Shown here one piece after another: positions 54,992 to 63,005 of a stretch of DNA of 64,000 nucleotides (within the stretch, counting starts at the first letter, position 1; every line of letters begins with the position of its first letter). Under the pieces are notes generated by a model. It did not search any database. It had not been told where the DNA came from and was given only the letters and a program-made list of their open reading frames with translations. The translations under genes and the position numbers were made by a program. Source of the stretch: Pseudacidobacterium ailaaui (lineage in GTDB: Bacteria > Acidobacteriota > Terriglobia > Terriglobales > Acidobacteriaceae); the NCBI RefSeq assembly GCF_000688455.1, contig NZ_JIAL01000001.1, positions 124,001-188,000 on the forward strand, read 5' to 3'.

Positions 54992-57136
54992 TTGAACTTA
55001 CGCGCCTTTGCTGTCTGCTTTCCAGTGTCCCTGTTTATGGCCTCTGCCTTCGCCCAGTCCATAGCTCCCCCATCTTCGCTTTTTGGTTATCGGGATTTCT
55101 CGGCCCAGGCCAGAATTGATGAAGAATTTCTGGCGGTGCCCAGTGCCAAGCTGGCGGGAGAAGAGTTGAAAGTACTGACTGCTGCACCCCACATTGCCGC
55201 ATCCAAAGAGGACCATGATACTGCCCTCTACGTCGCCAGCAAATTCAAGGCCGCTGGTCTGCAAACCGAAATCATTCCATATAAGGTTTGGCTGAATCTG
55301 CCAAAACAAATCAGTGTTACCGCCACGGATGCCAACGGTAAGACTCTGATGTCTGGTCCTACACGGGAACATGTAGATGGAGACCCCTACCAGGACGACC
55401 CTCGGGTTGTGACTGCATTTAACGGCTCCTCTCCTTCAGGAGACATCACGGCTGAGGTCGTCTATGCAAATTACGGACGGCCCGAAGACTTTAAAAAGCT
55501 GGACGATCTGGGCATCAGCGTAAAAGGAAAGATTGTCCTCGTCCGGTACGGACAAAACTTCCGCGGGGTGAAGGTCTATATTGCGCAGCAGCGCGGAGCA
55601 GCCGGAGTCATCATTTACTCAGATCCAGCTGACGACGGATATTACCGCGGCGACACGTACCCGAACGGCCCCTGGCGCCCTGAAACCGGCATTCAGCGCG
55701 GCGCGGTACAGTACTTATTCAAATACTCCGGGGACGCCAGCACTCCTGGCATCGCCGCAAAGCCTGATCTTCCGGAATCCCAGCGCATAAACCCTGTGAC
55801 AGCGCCAAACATGCCGCAGATCCCCGCCACCCCTCTCTCGTATCATGATGCAGCGCCTATTCTCAAAGCACTTTCCGGACCAGCAGTGCCTCAGGGTTGG
55901 CAAGGGGCGCTTCCTTTCACCTATCACATCGGTCCAGGCGGCGTGAAGGTCCACATGGTGCTTAAGCAAGACTTTGCATATCGCACCATCTGGGACGTCA
56001 TTGGAAAGATCAAGGGGACAGAGTGGCCGGAGGAATGGGTGATCGCCGGCAATCATCGCGACGCCTGGGTCTATGGCGCAGTGGACCCAAACAGCGGTAC
56101 GGCTGCCATGCTGGAGGCCGTACACGGTATCGGCCAGCTATTGAAGTCGGGCTGGAAACCAAAACGCACCCTGATCTTCGCCAGTTGGGATGCTGAAGAA
56201 GAAGGTTTGATTGGTTCAACGGAATGGGCAGAAGAAAATGCCGCCGCTCTCCAGCACGCTGTCGCTTATTTCAATACGGATGTAGGTGTTTCTGGCCCCA
56301 ACTTTGATGCCGCAGCAGTGCCGTCCCTCAAGCAGTTTATCCGTGAAATTGCCAAAGAAGTGCCCAGCCCTCACGGTGGTACTGTTTATGACCAATGGAG
56401 GAAGAGTGAAGCTGAAGAAGCGTCCCGTCGACGCTTGATGAATGAAAACCCAATCCATCCGGCAGCACGGGAAACAGAGGTGCGGGTAGGAGATCTTGGC
56501 AGCGGATCAGACTATACACCTTTTATTCAGCATCTTGGTGTGCCTTCCACGGATATCGGCTCTCAAGGGCCCTATGGGGTCTATCATTCTGTTTTTGATA
56601 ACTACAACTGGTTTGTCAAAAATGCAGACCCTGATTTTGCCTTTGAACAGCAGCAGGCACGCATTTTCGGACTTGAGGCCCTTCACATGGCTGATGCTGA
56701 TGTTCTTCCCTACGACTACATAACGTATGGAAAAGAACTTACAGAATATCTAAGCGCAGCCAGGAAAAAAGCGGAAGATGAAAAAGTCTCCGGACTTGAT
56801 TTTTCTCCGGCACTCGCCGCAGCACAAAAATTCATCTCGGCCGCTGAGGCCGTCTACCAGAAGCAAAGAAGCATTCCTTCTGACCCGCAACCATTGAATG
56901 CGCAACTTCGGCAGGTGGAAAGTGACTTGCTCTCGCCAGCAGGACTTCCCAATCGCCCTTGGTTCAAACACACCATTTACGCACCTGGCGAGTACACCGG
57001 ATATGCCGCTGTTGTCATTCCTGGTGTGAATGAGGCCATTGACGCAAAAGACAGCGCACGGGCCTCTGCCCAGCTCACCATCCTCACGGAAGCCATCAAC
57101 CGTGCTGCCAATACACTGGAAGCAGCCGCGCGTTAA
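54992..57136 (+). CDS. Exported M28-family metallopeptidase (glutamate carboxypeptidase II-like)
   Basis: This 714-residue protein has a signal peptide (LRAFAVCFPVSLFMASAFAQ). A PA domain (RGAAGVIIYSDPADDGYY) is inserted in the peptidase domain. The two-zinc site is visible in GNHRDAWVYGAVDPNSGTAA (His, Asp), the catalytic Glu pair in WDAEEEGLIGSTEWAEE and the distal Asp/His in YFNTDVGVSG and YGVYHSVFDNYNWF. The C-terminal 120 residues form the transferrin-receptor-like dimerisation domain. It probably trims peptides or acidic dipeptides outside the cell membrane. The start is TTG with AAGGAG upstream. Confidence 0.92.
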   Translation: MNLRAFAVCFPVSLFMASAFAQSIAPPSSLFGYRDFSAQARIDEEFLAVPSAKLAGEELKVLTAAPHIAASKEDHDTALYVASKFKAAGLQTEIIPYKVWLNLPKQISVTATDANGKTLMSGPTREHVDGDPYQDDPRVVTAFNGSSPSGDITAEVVYANYGRPEDFKKLDDLGISVKGKIVLVRYGQNFRGVKVYIAQQRGAAGVIIYSDPADDGYYRGDTYPNGPWRPETGIQRGAVQYLFKYSGDASTPGIAAKPDLPESQRINPVTAPNMPQIPATPLSYHDAAPILKALSGPAVPQGWQGALPFTYHIGPGGVKVHMVLKQDFAYRTIWDVIGKIKGTEWPEEWVIAGNHRDAWVYGAVDPNSGTAAMLEAVHGIGQLLKSGWKPKRTLIFASWDAEEEGLIGSTEWAEENAAALQHAVAYFNTDVGVSGPNFDAAAVPSLKQFIREIAKEVPSPHGGTVYDQWRKSEAEEASRRRLMNENPIHPAARETEVRVGDLGSGSDYTPFIQHLGVPSTDIGSQGPYGVYHSVFDNYNWFVKNADPDFAFEQQQARIFGLEALHMADADVLPYDYITYGKELTEYLSAARKKAEDEKVSGLDFSPALAAAQKFISAAEAVYQKQRSIPSDPQPLNAQLRQVESDLLSPAGLPNRPWFKHTIYAPGEYTGYAAVVIPGVNEAIDAKDSARASAQLTILTEAINRAANTLEAAAR

Positions 57137-57140
57137 GCTT

Positions 57141-57176
57141 GTGATACTGCACCATACAACGGTGGTGCAGTATCAC
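57141..57176. terminator. Long perfect hairpin terminator
   Basis: GTGATACTGCACCA (57141-57154) and TGGTGCAGTATCAC (57163-57176) form a perfect 14-bp stem with an 8-base loop just after the M28 stop, followed by a T-rich run from 57181. It insulates the eCIS operon. Confidence 0.8.
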
Positions 57177-57523
57177 AGATCTTTTATTTCCCTTTCTAGA
57201 AGCCCCAAGGTCAATTGCATCTGAGTAAACCTGCCCTCCTTTGCAAATCTCCGCATAATTTTTGTAACGATCCGTCCTGACTCCCACTATTCAGACAACA
57301 AGAGCCGACGTCCCTCACCACATATGCCGCGTCAAAACCCAACTTCGAATGCATTGCAATTCGTCCTTTCACGAAATTCGCAAATTTTTATCTTGACTCG
57401 AACAAGTGAGAGGACTATAAGTCAGGCGCGGTGCCAAAGGCTCAGTTCTCTGTTGCTTCTACTCCCTCCTCACCCTGCGGCAAAACGGTCAAAACCGAAC
57501 AACTGTGAGAAAGGCCGGTGCTT
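57177..57523 (+). other. Leader and promoter region of the eCIS operon
   Basis: The 347 bases between the terminator and the sheath gene contain one clear promoter (57393-57421) but no gene that I can support. The roughly 95 bases between the predicted transcription start and the first start codon form an ordinary-looking untranslated leader. Confidence 0.5.
57393..57421 (+). promoter_or_regulatory. Sigma70-type promoter of the eCIS operon
   Basis: TTGACT (57393-57398) and TATAAG (57416-57421) are separated by exactly 17 bases. No operator-like palindrome overlaps it. It is the only good promoter seen upstream of the tail genes, which then run without terminators to the window end. Confidence 0.7.
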
Positions 57524-59722
57524 ATGTCCACGACATATACCTACCCCGGTGTCTACATACAGGAGCTGCCAAGTCCTGTTCATACGATCAGTGCAGTAGC
57601 CACATCTATCACGGCGTTTGTGGGCTACACAGCGCGCGGTATGGATAACCGCGCAGAGCAAATTTTCAGCTTCTCTGATTTTGAAAGACTCTTCGGCGGG
57701 CTTGCTTCCGACAGCGAATTAAGCTATGCCGTGCAGCAGTTCTTCCAGAATGGAGGCGCGGAAGCCTGGGTTGTCCGCGTGCCCAAGCATGGGGCCACCG
57801 GAGCAAATGTGGCCTTTGGCGGTATGACATTTACTGCTCTCAGCAGCGGCATATGGGCCAATGGCGAAGTGCTGCTTGATGTGGATTACCAGGGGGTAGA
57901 CCAAACGTCAGACACCACGGCCTTCAACTTGACCATCACTGACCTGACCACCGACACGGTAGAGTATTTTCCAAACCTTTCGCTTAATCCGGCCAAAAGC
58001 AACTTTGTCACGGCAATCATCAATGATCCCGACAATGGCTCACAAATTGTAAATGTCTCCGTGGTCAATCCGGCACCGACTACCCCGCCTGCTGTGACTG
58101 GGATCGTCGGCGGGGCGCTCTCCATTCCCTCAGTACTAGTCACATCCAGTCAGCAGGTCCCTTTGCCGGGAACGGTAGGTGTGAAACAGAACCAGACGCT
58201 GGCGACTGCTTCTGCCCCTGCCAACCTTCAGTCCTTGCGCGTAGGACAATATGTGCTCTTCAGCGGTGATCCTGGAACTCCTTACCAGGTGACTGGCATT
58301 TCAGCATCAGCAGGCACTTTCACTCTGGGCGCTCCATATGGCAAAGCCGATGATCCAGCAGCGACAGTGAAGGTGATCAACGGTACGGCGAATACCGATT
58401 ACGCTCTGGTACTGACTACAACCAAACCTGCTCCGGCTGCTCCTTTACCGCTGACCATCACGGTCATCCCAAACAACAGCACGATTCCACAGACCATTAC
58501 CGGGCTGGCCACGCTCATTCAACAAAAACTGAATGCAGCGCTTGCTCTTCAGATGCCTGGCGCTTCAGCAACATGCAGCGTGGTCAGGAGCGGCACTACA
58601 GGGCAGGCCCTTCGTCTAAATGTGTTGCTGCCTGAAAATCCAGATGCTGTTGTCAGCATCTCTGGAGGCTCCGCTGCCGGTCTGCTGGGCTTTCCAGGAA
58701 CAGCCAATGCAGCACATTATGCACTCGGCACGGGCAATTCCGGATTCGGATCTGAGACCAGCTCGACAGCCGGAAGCGATGGCTCAGACCTTCCTCATAC
58801 CGGGGACATTATCGGAGACGAACTCAGCTTCACGGGCCTTTACGCATTGAACCGTGTGGACCTTTTCAACCTGCTGAGCATTCCCGATGCTACACGGGCT
58901 GCAAGCGGCGACCCTTCCTCGCTCGACCCTAATATTGATTCCAATGCCATCTATTCTGCTGCCATCGCGCTATGCGATCAGCGCCGGGCTTTTTTGTTGA
59001 TTGATGCACCACCGAACGTCAATACAGTTCAGTCAGCGGTAGACTGGAAAACGACCCACCTGGCTGTAACCGATGCTAACGGTGCAGCCTTTTTTCCCCG
59101 CTTGCGTTTGCCTGATCCACTCAACAATTACCAATTGCGGACATTTGCTCCCTCCGGAGTTGCGGCAGGTGTCTACGCCAGAATTGACAGCGCACGAGGC
59201 GTGTGGAAGGCCCCCGCCGGGACCGAGGCCACACTCAGCGGCGTACAAAGCATGGTTTATAAACTTACCGATCCGGAAAACGGCGTGTTGAACCCTCTGG
59301 GTCTGAACTGCTTTCGCACCTTTCCCATCTATGGATCTGTCTTGTGGGGCGCGCGCACTCTTGTAGGTGCGGACGCTCTTACCAGCCAGTGGAAATATGT
59401 TCCCGTGCGACGCATGGCCCTCTTCCTGGAAGAAAGCCTCTATCGCGGCACAAAGTGGGTGGTCTTTGAACCGAATGATGAACCGCTATGGGCGGCGATC
59501 CGTCTGAACGTTGGCACATTTATGCACGACTATTTCCGCAAGGGAGCCTTTCAAGGACAAACCCCTGACCAGGCCTACTTTGTAAAGTGCGACAGTGAAA
59601 CCACCACGCAGTCCGACATTGACAATGGAATCGTAAATATCCTTGTAGGATTTGCACCTCTGAAACCGGCAGAGTTTGTAGTGATCCAGATTGAGCAGCT
59701 TGCTGGACAACTCCAATCGTAA
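57524..59722 (+). CDS. Contractile tail sheath protein of an extracellular contractile injection system
   Basis: This 732-residue protein has the sheath N-terminus TYTYPGVYIQELPSPVHTIS and AVATSITAFVGYTARGMDN, followed by FSFSDFERLFGGL and the NGGAEAWVVRVPKHG strand. The conserved sheath core resumes at about residue 425 (GLYALNRVDLFNLLSIPDAT) and ends with the domain IYGSVLWGARTLVGADALT, YVPVRRMALFLEESLYRGTK and VNILVGFAPLKPAEFVVIQI. Between about residues 95 and 425 lies a large Thr/Pro/Ala-rich insertion with repeated beta-sandwich-like segments. Sheath subunits contract to drive the inner tube into a target cell. ATG 57524 matches the family start; a GTG two codons upstream is an alternative. 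Confidence 0.92.
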   Translation: MSTTYTYPGVYIQELPSPVHTISAVATSITAFVGYTARGMDNRAEQIFSFSDFERLFGGLASDSELSYAVQQFFQNGGAEAWVVRVPKHGATGANVAFGGMTFTALSSGIWANGEVLLDVDYQGVDQTSDTTAFNLTITDLTTDTVEYFPNLSLNPAKSNFVTAIINDPDNGSQIVNVSVVNPAPTTPPAVTGIVGGALSIPSVLVTSSQQVPLPGTVGVKQNQTLATASAPANLQSLRVGQYVLFSGDPGTPYQVTGISASAGTFTLGAPYGKADDPAATVKVINGTANTDYALVLTTTKPAPAAPLPLTITVIPNNSTIPQTITGLATLIQQKLNAALALQMPGASATCSVVRSGTTGQALRLNVLLPENPDAVVSISGGSAAGLLGFPGTANAAHYALGTGNSGFGSETSSTAGSDGSDLPHTGDIIGDELSFTGLYALNRVDLFNLLSIPDATRAASGDPSSLDPNIDSNAIYSAAIALCDQRRAFLLIDAPPNVNTVQSAVDWKTTHLAVTDANGAAFFPRLRLPDPLNNYQLRTFAPSGVAAGVYARIDSARGVWKAPAGTEATLSGVQSMVYKLTDPENGVLNPLGLNCFRTFPIYGSVLWGARTLVGADALTSQWKYVPVRRMALFLEESLYRGTKWVVFEPNDEPLWAAIRLNVGTFMHDYFRKGAFQGQTPDQAYFVKCDSETTTQSDIDNGIVNILVGFAPLKPAEFVVIQIEQLAGQLQS

Positions 59723-59758
59723 GACCAGCGCAGCTTTTTTAAGACTGAGGAGGAAGCT

Positions 59759-60286
59759 ATGGCAGAGTTTGTTGTCAACGCACAGCGTTTTGATCCATAT
59801 AAAAACTTCAAGTTTCGCGTAAAATGGGACGGCCAATATGTCGCTGGCATCAGCAAAGTTTCGTCCCTCAAACGCACCACTGAAGTAGTTAAGCACCGGG
59901 AAGGCGGTGACCCCAGTACAAGCCGCAAGTCGCCCGGACGCACAGAATACGATGCCATCACACTGGAACGCGGCGTGACGCATGATCCCGCATTCGAAGC
60001 ATGGGCTGCGAAAGTTTGGCAACTAGGTGCAGGTCTTGGCTCCGAGGTCTCTCTCAAAGACTTCCGCAAAGACTTGATCCTCGATGTCTACAACGAAGCC
60101 GGCCAGCTCGCCATGAGCTACAAAATCTATCGCGCCTGGGTCTCGGAATATCAGGCACTTCCCGATCTTGATGCCAACGCAAATGCGGTCGCCATCCAAC
60201 ACATCAAGCTGGAAAACGAAGGTTGGGAACGCGATACATCCGTGACCGAGCCAACAGAGCCGAGCTTCACTTCGACGCGGGCATAG
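59759..60286 (+). CDS. Inner tube protein (T4 gp19 / Afp1-type) of the eCIS
   Basis: This 175-residue protein has MAEFVVNAQRFDPYKNFKFR and VAGISKVSSLKRTTEVVKHR, then GDPSTSRKSPGRTEYDAITL and the usual tube-protein SYKIYRAWVSEYQALPDLDA. It would form the hexameric rings of the inner tube expelled on contraction. AGGAGG lies five bases before the ATG. The gene follows the sheath gene by 36 bases, the typical order in eCIS clusters. Confidence 0.92.
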   Translation: MAEFVVNAQRFDPYKNFKFRVKWDGQYVAGISKVSSLKRTTEVVKHREGGDPSTSRKSPGRTEYDAITLERGVTHDPAFEAWAAKVWQLGAGLGSEVSLKDFRKDLILDVYNEAGQLAMSYKIYRAWVSEYQALPDLDANANAVAIQHIKLENEGWERDTSVTEPTEPSFTSTRA

Positions 60287-60328
60287 ACGACACCCGCACA
60301 CGGCAATCGCTGACATGGAGGCAGGATC

Positions 60329-61015
60329 ATGCTTGCACTTACTGGCGAACTGTTGCTATCAGCCTGGGAAAAGGGCCTGGCAGAGCACGACATTGATCGA
60401 GCTTTGAGTATGCTTGCACTCGCCTTGCCAGAAACCAGTCGCGATTCGCTGGCGGAGCTGCCCATTGCAGAGCGCGACATATTGCTGTTGCAACTTCGCG
60501 CCATCACCTTTGGGCCTTGGCTTCAAGGGTTCGCCTCTTGTTCCAGTTGCGGGACTTCCCTTGAATTCTCGCTGTCTATAGAAACGCTTCTTGAGCGCAA
60601 CGCCCAAAGCTCAGATGAAATGACCCAGGACCTTCATTTACGCCCAGTGAACAGCAAGGATCTGCTGGCAATACTCTCTGCATCGGATGTTGCAGATGCA
60701 GAAAAGCGACTGCTCTCCCGCTGTCTGGTCTCGCAAAGGATCGATACTCCCGTATCCCCTGCAACTCGCAAAGAATTTGAATTGCTGAATTCGGCTGCTG
60801 AAATGTCTTTTGCACTCGATTGCCCCAATTGCTCAAAGCATGAAGTAGTTGCATTTGATATTGCCCGCTTTCTCTGGGCAGAAGTACAGCGTACAGCCAC
60901 ACATCTGCTGAGTGAAATTCACGTGCTGGCCAGTGCGTACGGCTGGAGCGAATGCGCCATTGCAGCCATGGCCCCCCGTCGTCGTATGGCATATATGGAG
61001 ATGCTGAACGCATGA
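60329..61015 (+). CDS. T4 gp26-like baseplate-assembly protein with four-cysteine zinc motif
   Basis: This 228-residue protein is mostly helical. It starts LTGELLLSAWEKGLAEHDID, with LAELPIAERDILLLQLRAIT and FGPWLQGFASCSSCGTSLEF, then a second CxxC pair in FALDCPNCSKHEVVAFDIAR. The two CxxC pairs suggest a zinc site. Proteins of this type occur in eCIS loci and resemble the T4 family baseplate hub assembly chaperone; the exact role is inferred. Its stop overlaps the next start by four bases (ATGA). Confidence 0.7.
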   Translation: MLALTGELLLSAWEKGLAEHDIDRALSMLALALPETSRDSLAELPIAERDILLLQLRAITFGPWLQGFASCSSCGTSLEFSLSIETLLERNAQSSDEMTQDLHLRPVNSKDLLAILSASDVADAEKRLLSRCLVSQRIDTPVSPATRKEFELLNSAAEMSFALDCPNCSKHEVVAFDIARFLWAEVQRTATHLLSEIHVLASAYGWSECAIAAMAPRRRMAYMEMLNA

Positions 61016-61761
61016 ATGACCTTTTACATCGCATGGTCCAGAGGACACTCAAGCTTGCTCCAGTGATTCAGCCAGTTCCAGTGTCCCGCTATGAACCTGC
61101 CTGGACCGCGAGCAATGATCTGCTGGTCCTGAACGAAATGCGGACAGATCAGTATCAGCCCCAGTTACATGTTGGTAAAAGCATTTTTCATCAAGCAAAG
61201 ACCAGAGAAGAATGGCCACCTCAAGGCATTGCAGAGAGGTCTTCCGAACAGACCACCTTTTCTTCTCTTAAAGAGGCTGAAATTGCAAATTCAGCAGTCC
61301 TACGGTCTCCTGCTGCGGAAACATCGGCAAATTCCCACTCAACACCACAACAATACCTCGAACCTTCAGCTTCGCTCAGAACACGGGAGCAGCTTCATGC
61401 CTCTCGCGCTCAGCAGATCGCTTCCCACACTGAAGACAATACGAAGAATCCGGCACATACTCCTTCGCTGGGACGTCTCAAAGAGGACCTTTCTACGCCG
61501 GCGCTTATTGCCAAACAACGCCTTCCCAAACATCAAGACACTTCAATTCAGCACCGACAGGGACTCAGCCCAGAAGATACCGGCAGCCATGACCAACACA
61601 TGTCTGCTCCTTTATCTGGCGTCCATGAAATCAACATCTCGATCGGCCACATTGAGGTACGCGTCCCGCCCGCGCCTGAAGCTGCGCGTAAGTCGTCTTT
61701 CCGCCCGGGTCTATCTCTCGATAGCTTCCTGAACAATAAGAAGCCGGGAGCGCGGTCATGA
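61012..61761 (+). CDS. Disordered adaptor-like protein of the eCIS operon, unknown function
   Basis: This 249-residue protein starts MNDLLHRMVQRTLKLAPVIQ. The middle (about residues 55-200) is Gln/Ser/Thr/His-rich with no predicted fold. The C-terminus has VHEINISIGHIEVRVPPAPE and RPGLSLDSFLNNKKPGARS, a short IxIGxIEVR segment that I associate with small proteins encoded next to phage-tail-like loci. The ends could be two binding sites joined by a flexible linker. It overlaps both neighbours by four bases. No enzyme motif is seen. Confidence 0.6.
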   Translation: MNDLLHRMVQRTLKLAPVIQPVPVSRYEPAWTASNDLLVLNEMRTDQYQPQLHVGKSIFHQAKTREEWPPQGIAERSSEQTTFSSLKEAEIANSAVLRSPAAETSANSHSTPQQYLEPSASLRTREQLHASRAQQIASHTEDNTKNPAHTPSLGRLKEDLSTPALIAKQRLPKHQDTSIQHRQGLSPEDTGSHDQHMSAPLSGVHEINISIGHIEVRVPPAPEAARKSSFRPGLSLDSFLNNKKPGARS

Positions 61762-63005
61762 GCGACTATCTGGCTGTGGGAGGTGTAAGCGCCGTGCTGC
61801 GATCTCTGCTGACAACAGCGCTGGCCGTCGGCGGACCTTCGTCTATTCTTGGTGCTCCGATGAGCATCACTGCCACATCGCCGGACCTTGTTCCAACAGG
61901 CACGAATGAACACCCTCGTCTGAACCTGTTTATGTATTACGCCAGCCCGAATGCGGCATACCGCAACTTCGATCTCCCCGCATATGATTCAGCAGGCCGC
62001 CGCGTCAGCAACCCTCCGCTTGCGCTTGATCTGCACTATCTTCTCACTGCATACGGCAGCACGCAGTTTGATCCCGAAATCCTCCTGGGTTGGGCCATGC
62101 AGGTCTTTCATGAAATACCCATCGTGCCGAGGGAAGTTGTGCAAGATGCGCTCACCGCTCTCGGAACTGCAACACCAGAAAACAAACTGCTTTCTGCAAG
62201 CACACTCGCCAATCAGGTTGAATCGCTGCGGATCACACCCGAAGCACTCTCGAACGACGACATCAGCCGCCTCTGGATGGCCTTTCAGACCAACTACCGC
62301 CCAACAGCTTCTTACCTCGTTACAGTCGTTCTGATTCAGGAGACTCAAGCAGTGAAGTCGAATTTGCCGGTGCAGACGCGAACCCTCACTGCGCTTCCTT
62401 TCCAACCTCCCGTCATCGACAGTATTACGCCTGACACGATCGCACCAGGAGAAATGCTCACGATTCAAGGAAGCAATTTTCTGGGTGATGCTGTTGCCGA
62501 CACTTTAGTCGCCTTCGACCAGGGTGATCCTGTTACGGCCGATACAATTCAGGCCAATCTGGTCCGTGTGAAAATTCCAACCGGGCTGCAAGCCGGCGGA
62601 CGAACCGTACGCATTCTGCGGAGAGTCAGCTTTGGCGTACAGACGGACCCACACAAAGGATTTTCCTCGAATCTGGCTGCCTTTTCCCTCATACCCACAA
62701 TCAGCTCGCCTCCCGCAAGCATAGCTGCCGGATCAACACTTACCCTAACAATTGTCCCTTCTGTTGGCAGTACGCAGAAGGCAATTCTGTATTTGGGAGA
62801 TTCAGCACTCCCCCTGGATGACCGGCCAGCAACAGGACCTGCGACATCAACTACGCTAGCATTTCCCATTCCCTCCGGATTTACCGCCGGGACTTATCCG
62901 CTGCGGGTGAGTATCGATGGAGCAGACAGCAGGATCACACTCGATAACACACCAGGCAGTCAGACCTTCGGCCAATTCCTACCGCAGATCAAGGTGACGC
63001 CATGA
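61758..63005 (+). CDS. DUF4255 tail-terminator-like protein fused to IPT/TIG-type domains
   Basis: This 415-residue protein has an N-terminal DUF4255 domain (residues 1-200: VGGVSAVLRSLLTTAL, HPRLNLFMYYASPNAAYRNF, LALDLHYLLTAYGSTQFDPE, YRPTASYLVTVVLIQ), which in eCIS loci corresponds to the Afp16-type tail terminator. From about residue 215 it continues with an IPT/TIG-like fold (PPVIDSITPDTIAPGEMLTI, GSNFLGD) and, from about 305, another Ig-like segment ending in RVSIDGADSRITLD. The extra half may sit on the tail end or contact the envelope. It overlaps the neighbours by four bases on both sides. Confidence 0.85.
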   Translation: MSDYLAVGGVSAVLRSLLTTALAVGGPSSILGAPMSITATSPDLVPTGTNEHPRLNLFMYYASPNAAYRNFDLPAYDSAGRRVSNPPLALDLHYLLTAYGSTQFDPEILLGWAMQVFHEIPIVPREVVQDALTALGTATPENKLLSASTLANQVESLRITPEALSNDDISRLWMAFQTNYRPTASYLVTVVLIQETQAVKSNLPVQTRTLTALPFQPPVIDSITPDTIAPGEMLTIQGSNFLGDAVADTLVAFDQGDPVTADTIQANLVRVKIPTGLQAGGRTVRILRRVSFGVQTDPHKGFSSNLAAFSLIPTISSPPASIAAGSTLTLTIVPSVGSTQKAILYLGDSALPLDDRPATGPATSTTLAFPIPSGFTAGTYPLRVSIDGADSRITLDNTPGSQTFGQFLPQIKVTP

